DNA of 64,000 nucleotides from Eumeta japonica (taxonomy: Eukaryota > Arthropoda > Insecta > Lepidoptera > Psychidae), in assembly GCA_005406025.1 (NCBI GenBank), contig BGZK01001371.1:100402-164401 (forward strand), in the 5' to 3' direction. Within the stretch, counting starts at the first letter, position 1; every line of letters begins with the position of its first letter. The translations under genes were made by a program, and so were the position numbers. Of the stretch, positions 47,722 to 58,290 are shown piece after piece. A model generated the notes under the pieces. That model saw nothing but the letters and a program-made list of their open reading frames with translations, searched no databases and was not told where the DNA came from.

Positions 47722-47905
47722 CTAGCTTTTGCCAGCAGCTTTGCCCGCTTTGACACAATATATATTTTTTTTTGTATAGGGTTTGCACTCGTCCTCTGTG
47801 AGCGCTTACGTTCCGAAAAGAGTAAATATGCCGAATTTCAAGTCAACCGTGCCTATAGTTACGGAGATGTCGTGATGAGTCAGTCAGTCAGTCAGTCAGT
47901 GATAT
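47722..47905 (+). repeat. Lepidopteran-type interspersed repeat with (AGTC)n tail
   Basis: Starts CTAGCTTTTGCCAGCAGCTT. The middle is GAGTAAATATGCCGAATTTC, and the end is GTCGTGATGAGTCAGTCAGT. Same family as 45415-45610; the (AGTC)n tract at 47878-47900 is its tail. Confidence 0.6.
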
Positions 47906-48469
47906 ACTATGTATAATATGTGCCTTAATATCACTGTACGGATATTGATACACGCCCTATCAAAATAAGTGTATTGATATATGCTATCAATATAAGTATT
48001 CCGTGTTTTGCACATGTATTCATAATATCGAAATGTAAGGCGAGACCCGGTTAGGAACCAGCAAGGAGAACAAGATTAGAATCGGTAGTCGGATTGATAG
48101 TGTATTCGTGATTTAACTACATTGGGAACGATATAATAGATGAAGGAATTCAATTCATATGCATACGAACGAAGTGGCAAGCTAAAGCAAATATCTATTA
48201 CGTTCAATAAATATAAGCAACCCCTTCTATGAAAGTATTACATCATACATGAAAATTTTATACATACTTGTCTCTGTTATTTGTTACACGATTTGAGCGA
48301 TTCTAGTGGGTTTGATAAAAAAAATCTTGCTTCTCGACGGTACACACGTACATCATATTACGTACGCTGCGTGGATAAGCCGATGTGTGTAAAGTAGGCG
48401 GTGGGCGACATTTGCTGACTGATACTTTCAAGCAGACAAAACCAAAACTGAACGCAGCATAATGGACAG
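47906..48469. other. AT-rich intronic stretch, nothing firmly recognised
   Basis: Imperfect TATCAATATAAGT / TATCAAAATAAGTGTATTGATA repeats near 47940-48000. No gene supported. Confidence 0.35.
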
Positions 48470-48690
48470 AACACCTAGTTCACACGTGTGTCACTCGCAT
48501 CGCTCGGCGGCATCCCCTTTCAGGACGCTTTGTCCCGGAGCCGACGAGGGGTGAAACCGGGGTGAATTAAAGGATGGGTGGGCCGCAGGGGGGGCGCGCG
48601 GCCCGCGGGAGGGGCGGAAGTGTCGTGCGTGCGATTTAATTCCATCGTCTCGGCCCCGGGCCCGGCTGGCGGCGGCTTCACTGCAGTAGT
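48470..48690. promoter_or_regulatory. GC/CpG-rich island
   Basis: TTCACACGTGTGTCACTCGC at the left (CACGTG E-box), GGGGTGAATTAAAGG, then GGGCCGCAGGGGGGGCGCGC. The plus frame is compositional. Confidence 0.35.
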
Positions 48691-49059
48691 GCTACCTATC
48701 GGTATTAAGTTTATTTATTTCATCGTATCGATGTTTTGTGATTTTGTAAGGAAAATTATTTTAAAATAGGGTAAAGCAATTATTTAGTTTCTAGCCGTTT
48801 GATCATCTTACAAAAAGCTAAAATTTATCGGAGGCATTACAGACATTAAATTGTAAAAATCAAAAATACAATTCATACAGAACAAACGAAATTGAAATAC
48901 ATTTAATTTTTATGGGTAACATAGCTATAATTAAATAAAAGCAATTTATGGACTAAATATATATATAATAACCCCTCTATTTTCACATAGTCGATTATTG
49001 ACATACGAATCAATTTAACTCCATTCGTTTAAGAATATCTCTTAAACATCGATATCGAT

Positions 49060-49230
49060 ACTCCAGAACGTGGACCGCAACGTCCCTAGGGTTCTCGGTA
49101 GAGCGGGCTCGGTCGCGTCGGCGCTCGTAAAGTAGCGCGACCTCAGGTGATTCCGCCGGCGCCGCCACCGGCGCGCGCCCCCCGCCCGCCGCGCCCGCGC
49201 CCCGCACGCTTTTATAACCACGTATCCGCG
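49060..49230. promoter_or_regulatory. GC/CpG-rich island
   Basis: GCGCCGCCACCGGCGCGCGC core, ending before CGTCAAAAATATTCAAAAAA. Confidence 0.35.
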
Positions 49231-50279
49231 TCAAAAATATTCAAAAAATAAAAGCCACCGATTTTTCTCGGCTCGTGTACACAAAATTGACAAAAACGTT
49301 TTCATATTATGCCTGTGTTACTTTTTTGTAAATGTTTCATGAAAATAATTCGCTAAGACGGGTCCAATATTCGGACAATATTACTTATTTTTCAAACACA
49401 TTTTTTTTTTAAACGTTGTCCCGGTCGCTTTGGTATCAGTACATAGTTGACTAGATCATCACTAACATTGTTGATAGTAAAATTTGTTAAAATTTCATCA
49501 ACAAAACAAAAGTTCCAAGTTTTACATAACACTGCATACATACAAAAATTATATGTAGTAGCGCTTGGCCATGTAATAAGCTTATTGCTTAACATGTCAA
49601 TATTTCACTATAGCCTTAGTACGGAAGGATTTAGTATAGAAAGGAAGGTCTATGTAAACTAAGCTACTACAAAAATCCGTTACATAGATCTCCACAATTA
49701 ATTATCCACACTTTTAGTAACATTCGAAACCGTATATGTAGCGCTGTAAGAATCAATGCCGTCGCCGCTGTAACAGTGAGTTTTCTTTGGCGTGCGATAT
49801 TTTGCCAATAGGGGGCGTGTAGTGATCCCAATTAGTTTCTGGGAAAGATTTGTCAACAAACATTACCTATAATTTGAAATTTGATAACTGAATTTACAGG
49901 TGATATTATTGATATCAAATATAGCTTTTTTTTTCAAACTTAACCTAAAGTAAATAGATAATAACGAATTTGTTCAATTTCGTTTCGAGTTTATTCGAAA
50001 GGTCAAAATTTACACCATGTGATAGACAGATAAGGCTCATTCAGGTTGCGATATTTTTGTAATTATCACATTTTGAGCTGCACGGACTGTGTACAACCAC
50101 GGAAGATCTAAGAAATTATATAAATGTTTGTTCACGATAAATAAATGTATGTACACTGTGTAAATAAATAGTTATATATAAAGAACTCTAAGGTGATAAC
50201 CGCCAAGATTGGGAACATTACTTACAACCTAATTTAACAAAAACAACTTTATTTATCCTAGTAATATCATAAATGTGAT
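49231..50279. other. AT-rich intronic stretch, nothing firmly recognised
   Basis: A patch near 49740-49850 (GCCGTCGCCGCTGTAACAGT, CCAATAGGGGGCGTGTAGTG) is GC-richer. No gene supported. Confidence 0.35.
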
Positions 50280-50915
50280 AGTTTGTATGTTCGGAGGTTT
50301 GGATGTTTGTTACTCGGTCACGTTTTAACCTGTATAATATAGTTTATACATCAGAATAACATATAGGCATCAATTTATAAACGTACTGATCTATGTTCAC
50401 GACGTTATTTGCGTGATGGCAGAACGCATTCTTCGCTTACGCCAATTGGCTATCGGTAGCAACAACGATCAGAAATGATTCAAGCTCGATATCGGGCCTG
50501 TATCGAAATCGCGAGCGGGATCGGGATCAGGAACAAGAGCGTAGGTGAGATCGTTTCGTAACGAAAATATTTGCGGAGTTACGCGTGTTTTCGGTGTAAG
50601 AATACGGGTTTTTCTGGTACTGAATCGAGAATGGGACTGAAATAGAGATCATGATTGATAACGTCATCGATCGATGTAGAAGATGGAAGATGTCGACCAT
50701 GACCGCCGAAAGCGGGGCTTAATTATGTGTATATTTAAAACGGAATCTAGTTCGGGCCGAGGATTGGAATCAAAAGCGGGGCCAGGACTGAAATCGAAAG
50801 CGGGGATAATATTGGAATCGTGGTTTAGTCATCGGAGTGATCGGTCGATGTAAATGATGAAAGATTTGATGTCCGCGCGGCCGGAGCCGCGGGCGAAAGC
50901 TAGTATGAAATACAT
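50280..50915 (-). repeat. Lepidopteran-type interspersed repeat with degenerate GGGATC/CGAAAGCGGGG body
   Basis: Read on the minus strand it opens CTAGCTTTCGCCCGCGGCTC. The body on the plus strand is built of GCGGGATCGGGATCAGGAAC, GAATCGAGAATGGGACTGAA and three AAAGCGGGG words. The longest copy of the family in the window. Confidence 0.6.
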
Positions 50916-50964
50916 TGAAGTATATTTGTAACAATTAGATACTACAAAAACAAAATAATTTCAG

Positions 50965-51225
50965 ATAAAGGCCACCACCAGTCAACCAATGGGGCGATCT
51001 CGTTCGAAGCAACAGTTGTTTAAAGTTGTCCCTGAGGCACGGAGCGAGTTGTTTATAACTCAAGTTAAAAAATCTCATCTGTCAGAGAGAATCCATTCCG
51101 ATTCCTTGTGTTTCGAAAGCGACCCACCGGCGCTACCACAAGAAAAATATACATTTGAAAATTTGGTTGCCTGTAAAGTCGGTATACGGGCGAAAGTTTT
51201 ACGTGACAACGACTTTGAATGGTAA
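50965..51225 (+). other. Unidentified coding-like frame with a possible splice acceptor
   Basis: The frame closes 5' at TAA (50956-50958), and TTTCAG ends at 50964. From 50965, in phase 0, it runs IKATTSQPMGRSRSKQQLFK, then VVPEARSELFITQVKKSHLS and ends VGIRAKVLRDNDFEW before TAA (51223-51225). An ATG lies at 50989. Residue make-up and codon use look protein-like. The frame starts within a few bases of an acceptor-like site right after a repeat. It could be a terminal exon of a nested plus-strand gene, an unrecognised transposon piece, or chance. No family recognised. Confidence 0.3.
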
Positions 51226-51286
51226 AATCATTTTAATGTGAATATTCATTCGTATAGTAGGAAGAAGGATGAAATAATAGTAACAA

Positions 51287-51343
51287 TTTAAAACATTTAT
51301 TTATACAAAGAATTATATTTAAAACATTAATTTATACAAAGAA
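51287..51343. repeat. Short tandem duplication
   Basis: TTTAAAACATTTATTTATAC AAAGAAT followed by a near-identical copy with one or two changes. Confidence 0.7.
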
Positions 51344-51627
51344 TCTCGCACTGAATTTCATATTAACAAAATTTTATTTTACCTTTACACATACATACGT
51401 ATTTATATACAAATATACATACAATAACTTGCAATACATTTGCAAGCTATGCACTAATTCTCTAGTGCTGCGCGCGCGGCAGACCGATCATAGTTGAGTG
51501 GAGAGAGACGGCATTCGGCGGGCCTCTCGTTCGGTGACTCATCGTTACGTTACCGAGCGTTACACTTTTCATAAGTGACTCCCAGCCGCAACCTAATTTA
51601 AGACGTTGTCACGTCAAAAAATAAATA

Positions 51628-52126
51628 CAGTGGAATCTCAATAACTCGAATGTCAAGGGGAATGCAAAAAAAATCCTAGTTAACTAGTTTTCGACTTAAC
51701 AAGAACTTCGAGATACATATGACTGTGTCGACAAGGAACAAACATAACGTTCACAGCTGTGTTACTTAGAAAGTTTCATGAATGTATTCAGTCATTGCAT
51801 GTGTACAAGATAAAAACAATAAGATTAGAAGCCCCGAACCCGAACATTCATTTTGGAATTTATTGCTATTATTTCGGGGAATTCCAAGTAAGACGTCATT
51901 ATATTTTACCAATTACGACTTACGGAGTCTCCTTTTTGAAATTCGAGTTATAGAGTATAAATATGTATTATCAACACTTCGTAGGGAAATAACATTTTGT
52001 TTGATTTATAAAGTGTAAATAATTCGAAATACCGCTTATTAGGGGTTCATCGGAAGGGAATGGCAATTTTTTTCGACTTACTGAGGATTTCGACTTAACG
52101 AGGTTCGAGTTATTGAGATTCCAATG
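51628..52126. mobile_element. Pogo/Tigger-like MITE
   Basis: 499 bases flanked by TA (51626-51627 and 52127-52128). Ends CAGTGGAATCTCAATAACTC and, read inwards from the right, CATTGGAATCTCAATAACTC; 22 of the first 23 bases match. Subterminal TCGACTTAAC and TTCGAGTTAT words repeat. The two plus frames inside show no transposase. Confidence 0.8.
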
Positions 52127-52329
52127 TAGTTAACAGAGTTTGAATTTAGATTGCTAAAGAGAAATTCATCGAGCAACTCGTGGTTTTAACAAATGATAGG
52201 CATAATTGAAACCAATCGGGTTAATTCAACCAATATCTATATTGGTTACAGAGGACATTGATGCGCACAAATAAATTACGTTGTTCAAACTTTCGGTTGC
52301 AATGACCAATTTTTTTCTTTCAGTGCATG

Positions 52330-52570
52330 CGCCCTCGTATGTACCGACAACATGACACGGCCCGCATGCCGACGGCGGTCGGTTAACCGAAAACGCCCCG
52401 GCCGACCGCAAATAGCCGCGGCGGCGCTGCCCTCGGTCGGCCGCCCGCCGCCCGCCGCCCGCCCGACGCCGCGGCGCGTTCACGACCAGCCGGGTCACGT
52501 TCATGGCGCCGCCCCGCACGCTCGCCGCGCACGAGGCGATAATCGTTATTATTGGAGTCGTCCGATAATT
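52330..52570. promoter_or_regulatory. GC/CpG-rich island
   Basis: CGGCCGACCGCAAATAGCCG, then GCCGCCCGCCGCCCGCCCGA, ending GGCGATAATCGTTATTATTG. The 254-residue frame that starts here joins an island, AT-rich DNA and a repeat box and is not a gene. Confidence 0.35.
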
Positions 52571-52925
52571 ATGCGAGTGAAACGTACGCCGGTTTCAATT
52601 TTGAAACTCTTGCCGCCGTTCGATATTTGGTATAATAAAAAATCGATTTCTTTCTCTTATACTCCATGCTCATTTTTGATTCAACATATGTGCGTTTGTA
52701 TTTTTGTCGCACTGTATATAGATGAAACGGGGTATCGTCCGTTTTATTCTCGAGAATATGCATGTTCACGACCTTGCCGAAGGTATGTGACCGTACTGGG
52801 ATTAAAAAGAGAAAAATACTATCGAATACGTCATTGGAATGTGAAAAGAAAAATGCTATCGATCTGTTATAGGTCGATGTGCGGGTCCTTTCTAAGGTCT
52901 AAAAACGAACTGCGAAGAAGAGAAA

Positions 52926-53000
52926 GCAAAAAACCGGCCAGTGCGACTCGGAATCGCAGACGAATAGTTCCGTACCACCGTACAATATTGAAGGCTGTTT
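52926..53000 (+). repeat. Lepidopteran repeat box (ACCGGCCAAGTGCGAGTCGG type)
   Basis: AAAACCGGCCAGTGCGACTC, then ATAGTTCCGTACCACCGTAC. Same box as at 39960. Confidence 0.5.
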
Positions 53001-53104
53001 ACTTTTTAAGAGTAATAAATGACAAAAGGATTTTTAAGATCGAACAAAAATCGCCGATAAAATGCATTTCTTGTTTTAATTTTATATTCGAAATTTTCAC
53101 ACCT

Positions 53105-53425
53105 TCCGTTTTATGAAATTTACGTATCTCGTTTTTTTATGTAATACTATTAATACATGTATATAACTTTTACTCTTACTAAATTTACGTAGCTCTTATT
53201 TTTACTGCTTTTACGTAATGCTACGTATATTTAGATATTTTTATTTTGTACCACAGAGAGGTATAATATTACTACATTTACGTAACTTCTACTCTAACTA
53301 CAGTTCTATAGCTCTCATTTTTACTACAATTACGTACGTTACTTTCATCACATCTGTGTAGTCTGTGTAATACTTACTATTATATCGATGTACCTCTTAT
53401 TTTATTACTTTTACGTAGCACTCGC
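53105..53425. repeat. Degenerate TTTACGTA array
   Basis: Exact TTTACGTA at 53119, 53184, 53210, 53277 and 53410, ATTACGTA at 53329, mixed with CTCTTATTTTTACT words. Several spacings are near 66 bases or twice that. Confidence 0.5.
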
Positions 53426-53427
53426 TG

Positions 53428-53990
53428 TAACCACTAGGGAATGCTATCCCGATCTCGGTCTCGCTGGATCTCTACATCAAGAGATCTCGTGTCATTTTTC
53501 GAGATCGATCCCGTAGCATAATGTGACGAGATCTCGCTCGAGATCGACGAAATTGCGGTAGTACTCGGCGACGCTATACCAGTCCACACGGTGGTGACTC
53601 AATGCGCGGGCGCTGCTCTGACTGACTGACTGTGTGACGTGATGGTCGAAGCGACAGCAACCCTGATTGCTCACGAATTTTGGCGTTGGAAGTTGATTAA
53701 GACAGATAGATTAAATGCTAAGTGAAGTGAGCGAGCGGGAGATATCCGAGTGCGTGCAGGCACTTGTTTGTCCATAATTTTGTTATTGTTTTAATTATGC
53801 AGTTGTATTCGTTACTTTGTTTAAACTACGCACGTCCAAGGGAGTGAATTAAACATAATTTTGGATTATTACAAGCATTCGCTTGTTAATACTTCAAAAA
53901 TGTCTATCGACAATCCAGATCAGGTGTATGTGGAATTTAATAGTCGCTTGCCGGTATGGAGGGTACTTCAAGAAGACAGTGAATAACCTG
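53428..53990 (+). mobile_element. Possible 5' part of a hAT-like DNA transposon
   Basis: Starts CACTAGGGAATGCTATCCCG, then a dense run of GATCTCG/CGAGATC words (53448-53545) with internal dyad symmetry. An ATG at 53899 opens MSIDNPDQVYVEFNSRLP before GTATGG, which could be a donor. The CACTAGGG start and a short first exon suggest hAT, but no right end or transposase core was found. Confidence 0.3.
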
Positions 53991-54269
53991 ACAGCACTCT
54001 TAATATCCTTTGTTATTTAAGAAGTTATTTCCGAAATCTAAATGTGGAGGTTTTTTTCCTCATTTGACTTTGACTAACATTGTTATTATTTTTGCTATCA
54101 TTATAAAAGATACGGGTAATTATTTTACAATAAACAACATAAAAGTGAGGTACTTATACTAGAGAATAAGTGGTTTTTTTTTTATTTAATATTGTACCTA
54201 AACCACTAAAGCAGTTTTCATCGTTTTCATTCGTCCGAACTACCCAAACGATATTTTTTTCCAAAACTA
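53991..54269. other. AT-rich intronic stretch, nothing recognised
   Basis: No gene or element supported. Confidence 0.4.
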
Positions 54270-54590
54270 TCCGAGATGTGGAAAATGCCGAGATCCCGAG
54301 TCGAAACTGCGTTCACGAGCTACCACACCCGTATTTATGATACCGGCGGTGAGTTCGTTCGACTCCGTACAGCCCACGTCAGGTTCTCCGCCGGCGTGCT
54401 CGCGTCGCCGATCGCCCGGCCCGTAAAATATTCCGCAGGGGGCGCCCCGGCCGTGCGCGTAATTAGGGCGCCGGGGCCCGCGCCGGCAGTGATCGAGTGC
54501 CGGATGTATAACTACGGCGCCGGAGTCGCGCGGCGCAGCTAAGGACGGTAGTGCGGCGCCGCATGCCGTGCGGGACCTCGCAAGAATTAA
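54270..54590. promoter_or_regulatory. GC-rich island with homeodomain-type cores
   Basis: CCCGTATTTATGATACCGGC and GTGCGCGTAATTAGGGCGCC inside CpG-rich sequence. Overlapping frames on both strands are compositional. Confidence 0.4.
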
Positions 54591-54608
54591 AGTAGGTATT
54601 TTCAATGC

Positions 54609-54630
54609 ATATATATATATATATATATAT
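54609..54630. repeat. (AT)11 microsatellite
   Basis: Uninterrupted AT dinucleotides, directly before a repeat that starts at 54636. Confidence 0.9.
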
Positions 54631-54635
54631 TGTAT

Positions 54636-54975
54636 ACTAGCTGGCCCGGCAGACGTTGTTCTGCACTTTCTTGTAGGTGACCTGCCCGTATAGTAATGCC
54701 CGCAGCTGCACCAACATGAACGTAGAATTATTTTTTTCTTTTGTATTGATCGATGTCAATTTCATTCCCAGTTCTGTTTTTGATTCCGATCCCAGTCACA
54801 CTTTTCGATTCCGATTCCGTCCCAACACTCGACCACATAGTGGAGTTCTCAATTTTGGTCCCGGTCCCGTTTTCGATTCTGCACTCCGTCCCGCTTCTAA
54901 TTCCCATTCCACTACCAATCACAGTTGCGATTTAAATGAAAGCGGGGTTATTAATAAAGGCGGGGCGGGGGGTTA
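54636..54975 (+). repeat. Lepidopteran-type interspersed repeat (CTAGCTGGCCCGGCAGACGTTG start)
   Basis: Starts ACTAGCTGGCCCGGCAGACG. The body is made of degenerate TTTTCGATTCCGATTCCGTC, GGTCCCGGTCCCGTTTTCGA words. Overlapping frames with Gly/Glu/Ser-periodic translation are products of this periodicity. Confidence 0.6.
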
Positions 54976-55099
54976 ATCAAAATAAGATATAGGTAATATT
55001 GCTTGAGGATTGTATAACTTTCTATGAATAAATGAATTTTTAGAATCAATGTAGAAGTTCGGTTCAATAATATAAATGGTCAAAATAGGGGACAAATCC

Positions 55100-55460
55100 T
55101 AAAAGGTATAATACACGAAACATTAAACATCCCAGTCACACTTTAAGTTTTGATTTTGTCTCTACACTTGTTTTCGACCCCAGTCCCATTCTCAATTTCA
55201 GTCCAGGTCCCGCTTTCGACTCTGATTCTGGTTCCTTTCTCGATTTTATTTTCAGTCCAGCTTTCAATTCCGATTCCTCTACCTGGTCCAGTTCCAATTT
55301 GAACCAAGCCGAGGGCAAATACTAATATCAAAATAAGATAAGCAGCCTAATTTGGTTACGAATAGTGTAAACATCAACCAATGAAAGAATTTTTAGAATC
55401 GGTTCATTATTTCTAAACAGTAGTAGTACAAACACACGGATTAAACCGGGGATAGAAGCT
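55100..55460 (+). repeat. Second copy of the CCGATTCC-rich repeat
   Basis: CAGTCCAGGTCCCGCTTTCG and CAATTCCGATTCCTCTACCT, ending near AGCCGAGGGCAAATACTAAT; AACCGGGGATAGAAGCTAGT at 55445-55464 may be an opposite-strand end. Confidence 0.5.
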
Positions 55461-55589
55461 AGTTTTTTTATTAGAAACCTTCCCCGGAATGCTTAGAAAA
55501 TTTTACAAAAATTCCACCGTAATCAGAAATTAATGTATTAGGAATGCGTAAAGGACAAACATGCATACATTGATTTTTATTCAAATAGA

Positions 55590-55945
55590 TAGCTGTCGCC
55601 TGCGGCTAATCTCCTGTGAACATAGAACGGCTTCCTACAGTTTTACTCAACTGATGGTGCCGTATCCCTTCATAACTCCGGATCCCGCTCCTCGTATTGA
55701 TTTCGTCTCGATCTAAGTTTTTTCTCACTCTCTATTCCGGTGCCGCTTTTAATTCAATTCTAATAAATTATCCTATTTTTAAGGGTTTTGCTCAAGAAGG
55801 GGCCCTAAAAAATATCGTAATAAAAAGTATCATAAGTGTAGCCCAGTAAGCTTCTCTACCTTCCAGTGAAAGTCGCATCATGATCTTTCCAGTCCTTCCG
55901 AAGATGTCTCGTACAAACAGACAGACAGACAGATAGAAAGGGTTA
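55590..55945 (+). repeat. Third neighbouring copy, with (ACAG)n tail
   Basis: TAGCTGTCGCCTGCGGCTAA start, CTCTATTCCGGTGCCGCTTT body, GAAAGTCGCATCATGATCTT, and ACAGACAGACAGACAGATAG tail (55918-55937). Confidence 0.5.
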
Positions 55946-56929
55946 TTTTCTTTCATACAAACCTTGTCCTCATAATAATGAACACAAAAAAGAAAGAATT
56001 ATCCAATTTGGTGCAGTCGTTCAGAAGTGATTAATTTTTTTTTTTATATTTTTAGATATTAAACTTCTATATATTTTGTAACGGTATGTGTGAAATTTTG
56101 ATAGGCTTCGAGCCCTTTCCGTAATGAGTTATTTTTGCAAGAGAAATAATGACCTTTTATCTAAAGCGTATCCTTAATTATTTCTAATATTATTATTTCG
56201 AGATATGCTCTCCGATTTGGTAATATCAAAATCCCCTAATGCTTTACGACAATTGCGGCCAACGGTACCCTTCAAATCAAGCCCTTAGCAATGGGACATT
56301 TCAGAGCTCTGTACTTATTTACACTGCGCATTTGATAAGTACTCTACGCACAAGTGTAGGATGCTGTGGACGCCCACACTAATCACGATAAGTACTAGCG
56401 CGAACTTTGACTAAACGCTGAAACAGTATAGTTGTTTAAATACGAAGATTAATTGGAGGAAAAAAATCTCATATTCTCTAGTTTAAATTTTGGTTTATGA
56501 ATTTCTCAGCCAATATCTTATTCAAGATTATATGTAACGTCTATACATACATATTATTTATTTATCTAAAACATTTTAGTGACTCTCCGAAAGCTAAAGC
56601 AGTTTAAAAGCTCTCATGGGTACCCCGCAACTTCCGATAGATTCCAGTAAACAACGAGCAACGTGCAACTAATGGTCTGCAATTATGCCTGTTAGTGTGA
56701 TGGTTATCAGTAATGAAAGATATTATCTATTTTACAGAGAGATTAAAAAATCGTTTATTGTACGGCTACTAAATTAAAATACTACAAAATTTCGTTGAAA
56801 TGTATTCACCTATAGGTACATCGTGAATATTCACATAATACAGAAATTACAGGAAGGGATTTGTCCACTTTATGATATGATTTAAAAATAATAATGCAAC
56901 ATGTGGATGGTGGTATCAGAAACTATACA
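55946..56929. other. AT-rich intronic stretch, possible conserved patch
   Basis: 56210-56420 is less AT-rich (CCTAATGCTTTACGACAATT, GTACTTATTTACACTGCGCA) and non-repetitive. No gene supported. Confidence 0.35.
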
Positions 56930-57160
56930 TACGTCCCGTACGCACAGGTACGTAGCGGCACGAGCCGTCAATGAGTGAGCGCCGCCCGCCCGCGCCGCCG
57001 GTAATCGCTAGGGCGGGATTACTTTATCCGCTTTCGCGAGAGACGCGAACTTTTGTTCGAAAATTCGACGCCTATTTTTTTTCGCCAGATTTCAGCGAAA
57101 GATCCGCCCGCCCGGGGCCCGCGGACGCGCATCAATCACCTATCAACGCTTAGAATCGAT
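56930..57160. promoter_or_regulatory. GC-rich island
   Basis: GAGCGCCGCCCGCCCGCGCC, GGTAATCGCTAGGGCGGGAT and GCCCGCCCGGGGCCCGCGGA. The 60-residue plus frame is compositional. Confidence 0.35.
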
Positions 57161-57459
57161 CACCCAGTTGTTAGAAAGCGCGAGTGCCGATTTCACGCTG
57201 GATTAATTTAAATAACTTTGATTTATTCCATCTGGATTACCGATTAGGAAGTTTCGTTAACTTTTCCTTCGGTGTTTAAAGTTACAAACCGTTCGTTTAA
57301 CATTATAAATTCACTGCGTGCGTTATATTTTTTAATCGAATTGATGTACTCGTATAATCCGATTTATATTTTGTACTATTTCTAATTAACCGCCGTCCGT
57401 GCAGTTCGTTGGATCCGATCGATCTTCCAAATAGACGTGGAAATTAATGACTCTCTCAT
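57161..57459. other. Linker between two GC islands
   Basis: Contains GATTAATTTAAATAACTTTG and TTCTAATTAACCGCCGTCCG. Possibly part of one regulatory block with its neighbours. Confidence 0.3.
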
Positions 57460-57790
57460 TTGTAATTTTTAATCGGCGCCCCCGTTTCCGCCCCGGGCGG
57501 CGCGGCCGCGGCCAAGAATCCCGTCAAGTCCAGCATATTTCCCGCCATTACGCCGAAGCGCAGCTAAATTCGTCAGGACCGTGCGCCGTAGACGAATCAA
57601 TCAATCAACCGGGGCGCCGCCGCCGCCGCCGCGGGGAGACGCGGGATAATGAACGGGGCGTCGTTAGAGGGCGCGCCATTACCCGCCGCCCGCGCCGCCC
57701 GCGCCGCCATTTGCCCGGCCGGCGCGGCACGCCAGCCGGCGCCGCGCGCCGACGACGACGGAATTTCCCGCTTGATTTTGCTCGATTTAT
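57460..57790. promoter_or_regulatory. Strong GC/CpG island with homeodomain-type cores
   Basis: CGGGCGGCGCGGCCGCGGCC, an (AATC)3 run ACGAATCAATCAATCAACCG, GCGCCGCCGCCGCCGCCGCG, GGCGCGCCATTACCCGCCGC. Frames on both strands are Ala/Arg-rich and unsupported. Confidence 0.4.
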
Positions 57791-58219
57791 TTTTGTCCAT
57801 ATTTTTTAGGGTTGCGTCGCTTAATCAATCCATATTTTTAGAATCGAAAATAAGTTTATTGTCATAATCATTATAATAAACAAATGCAAAAAAGTGCTTT
57901 TTAACATTCGTTGCATAGTTTATACTAAGTATATAATACTTACATACTTACTCTACAATAATACATAGACAGATGCTTTTAGAAAATGATTCGCCAAGTC
58001 GCTTGCATCGAAACAAACTCAAGGTATATTCCTCTTTATTTGTTCAAAATAACGAACCAGTGTTTCGAACGTAAAAAAAACCATTATATGTTTTTTTTTT
58101 TTTGCAAAGGAATAAACGAAGGAACGGCTAACTTAGATATACGTGACATTATAAAGAAAGGCGAACAAAGAAGTGTCTTTTCTGCAATCGTTTAGTCTTT
58201 CATGTGAATTTCCTAATAT

Positions 58220-58290
58220 TGAGAGCGCCTCGCCGCCGCGCCGCCGCCGCCCTCGCCGCCGCCGACGCCCGCCCACGGAAGTGTCAACTC
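58220..58290. promoter_or_regulatory. Short GCC-rich island
   Basis: CGCCTCGCCGCCGCGCCGCC followed by more GCC units; a short microsatellite-like CpG block. Confidence 0.3.

Noticed and set aside
52352..53116. 254-residue open frame on the plus strand
   Set aside because: It runs from a GC island through AT-rich DNA into a lepidopteran repeat box; residue make-up changes abruptly and no family is recognisable. Probably chance.
54677..55331. Gly/Glu/Ser-periodic open frames
   Set aside because: The periodicity comes from the degenerate CCGATTCC tract of an interspersed repeat.
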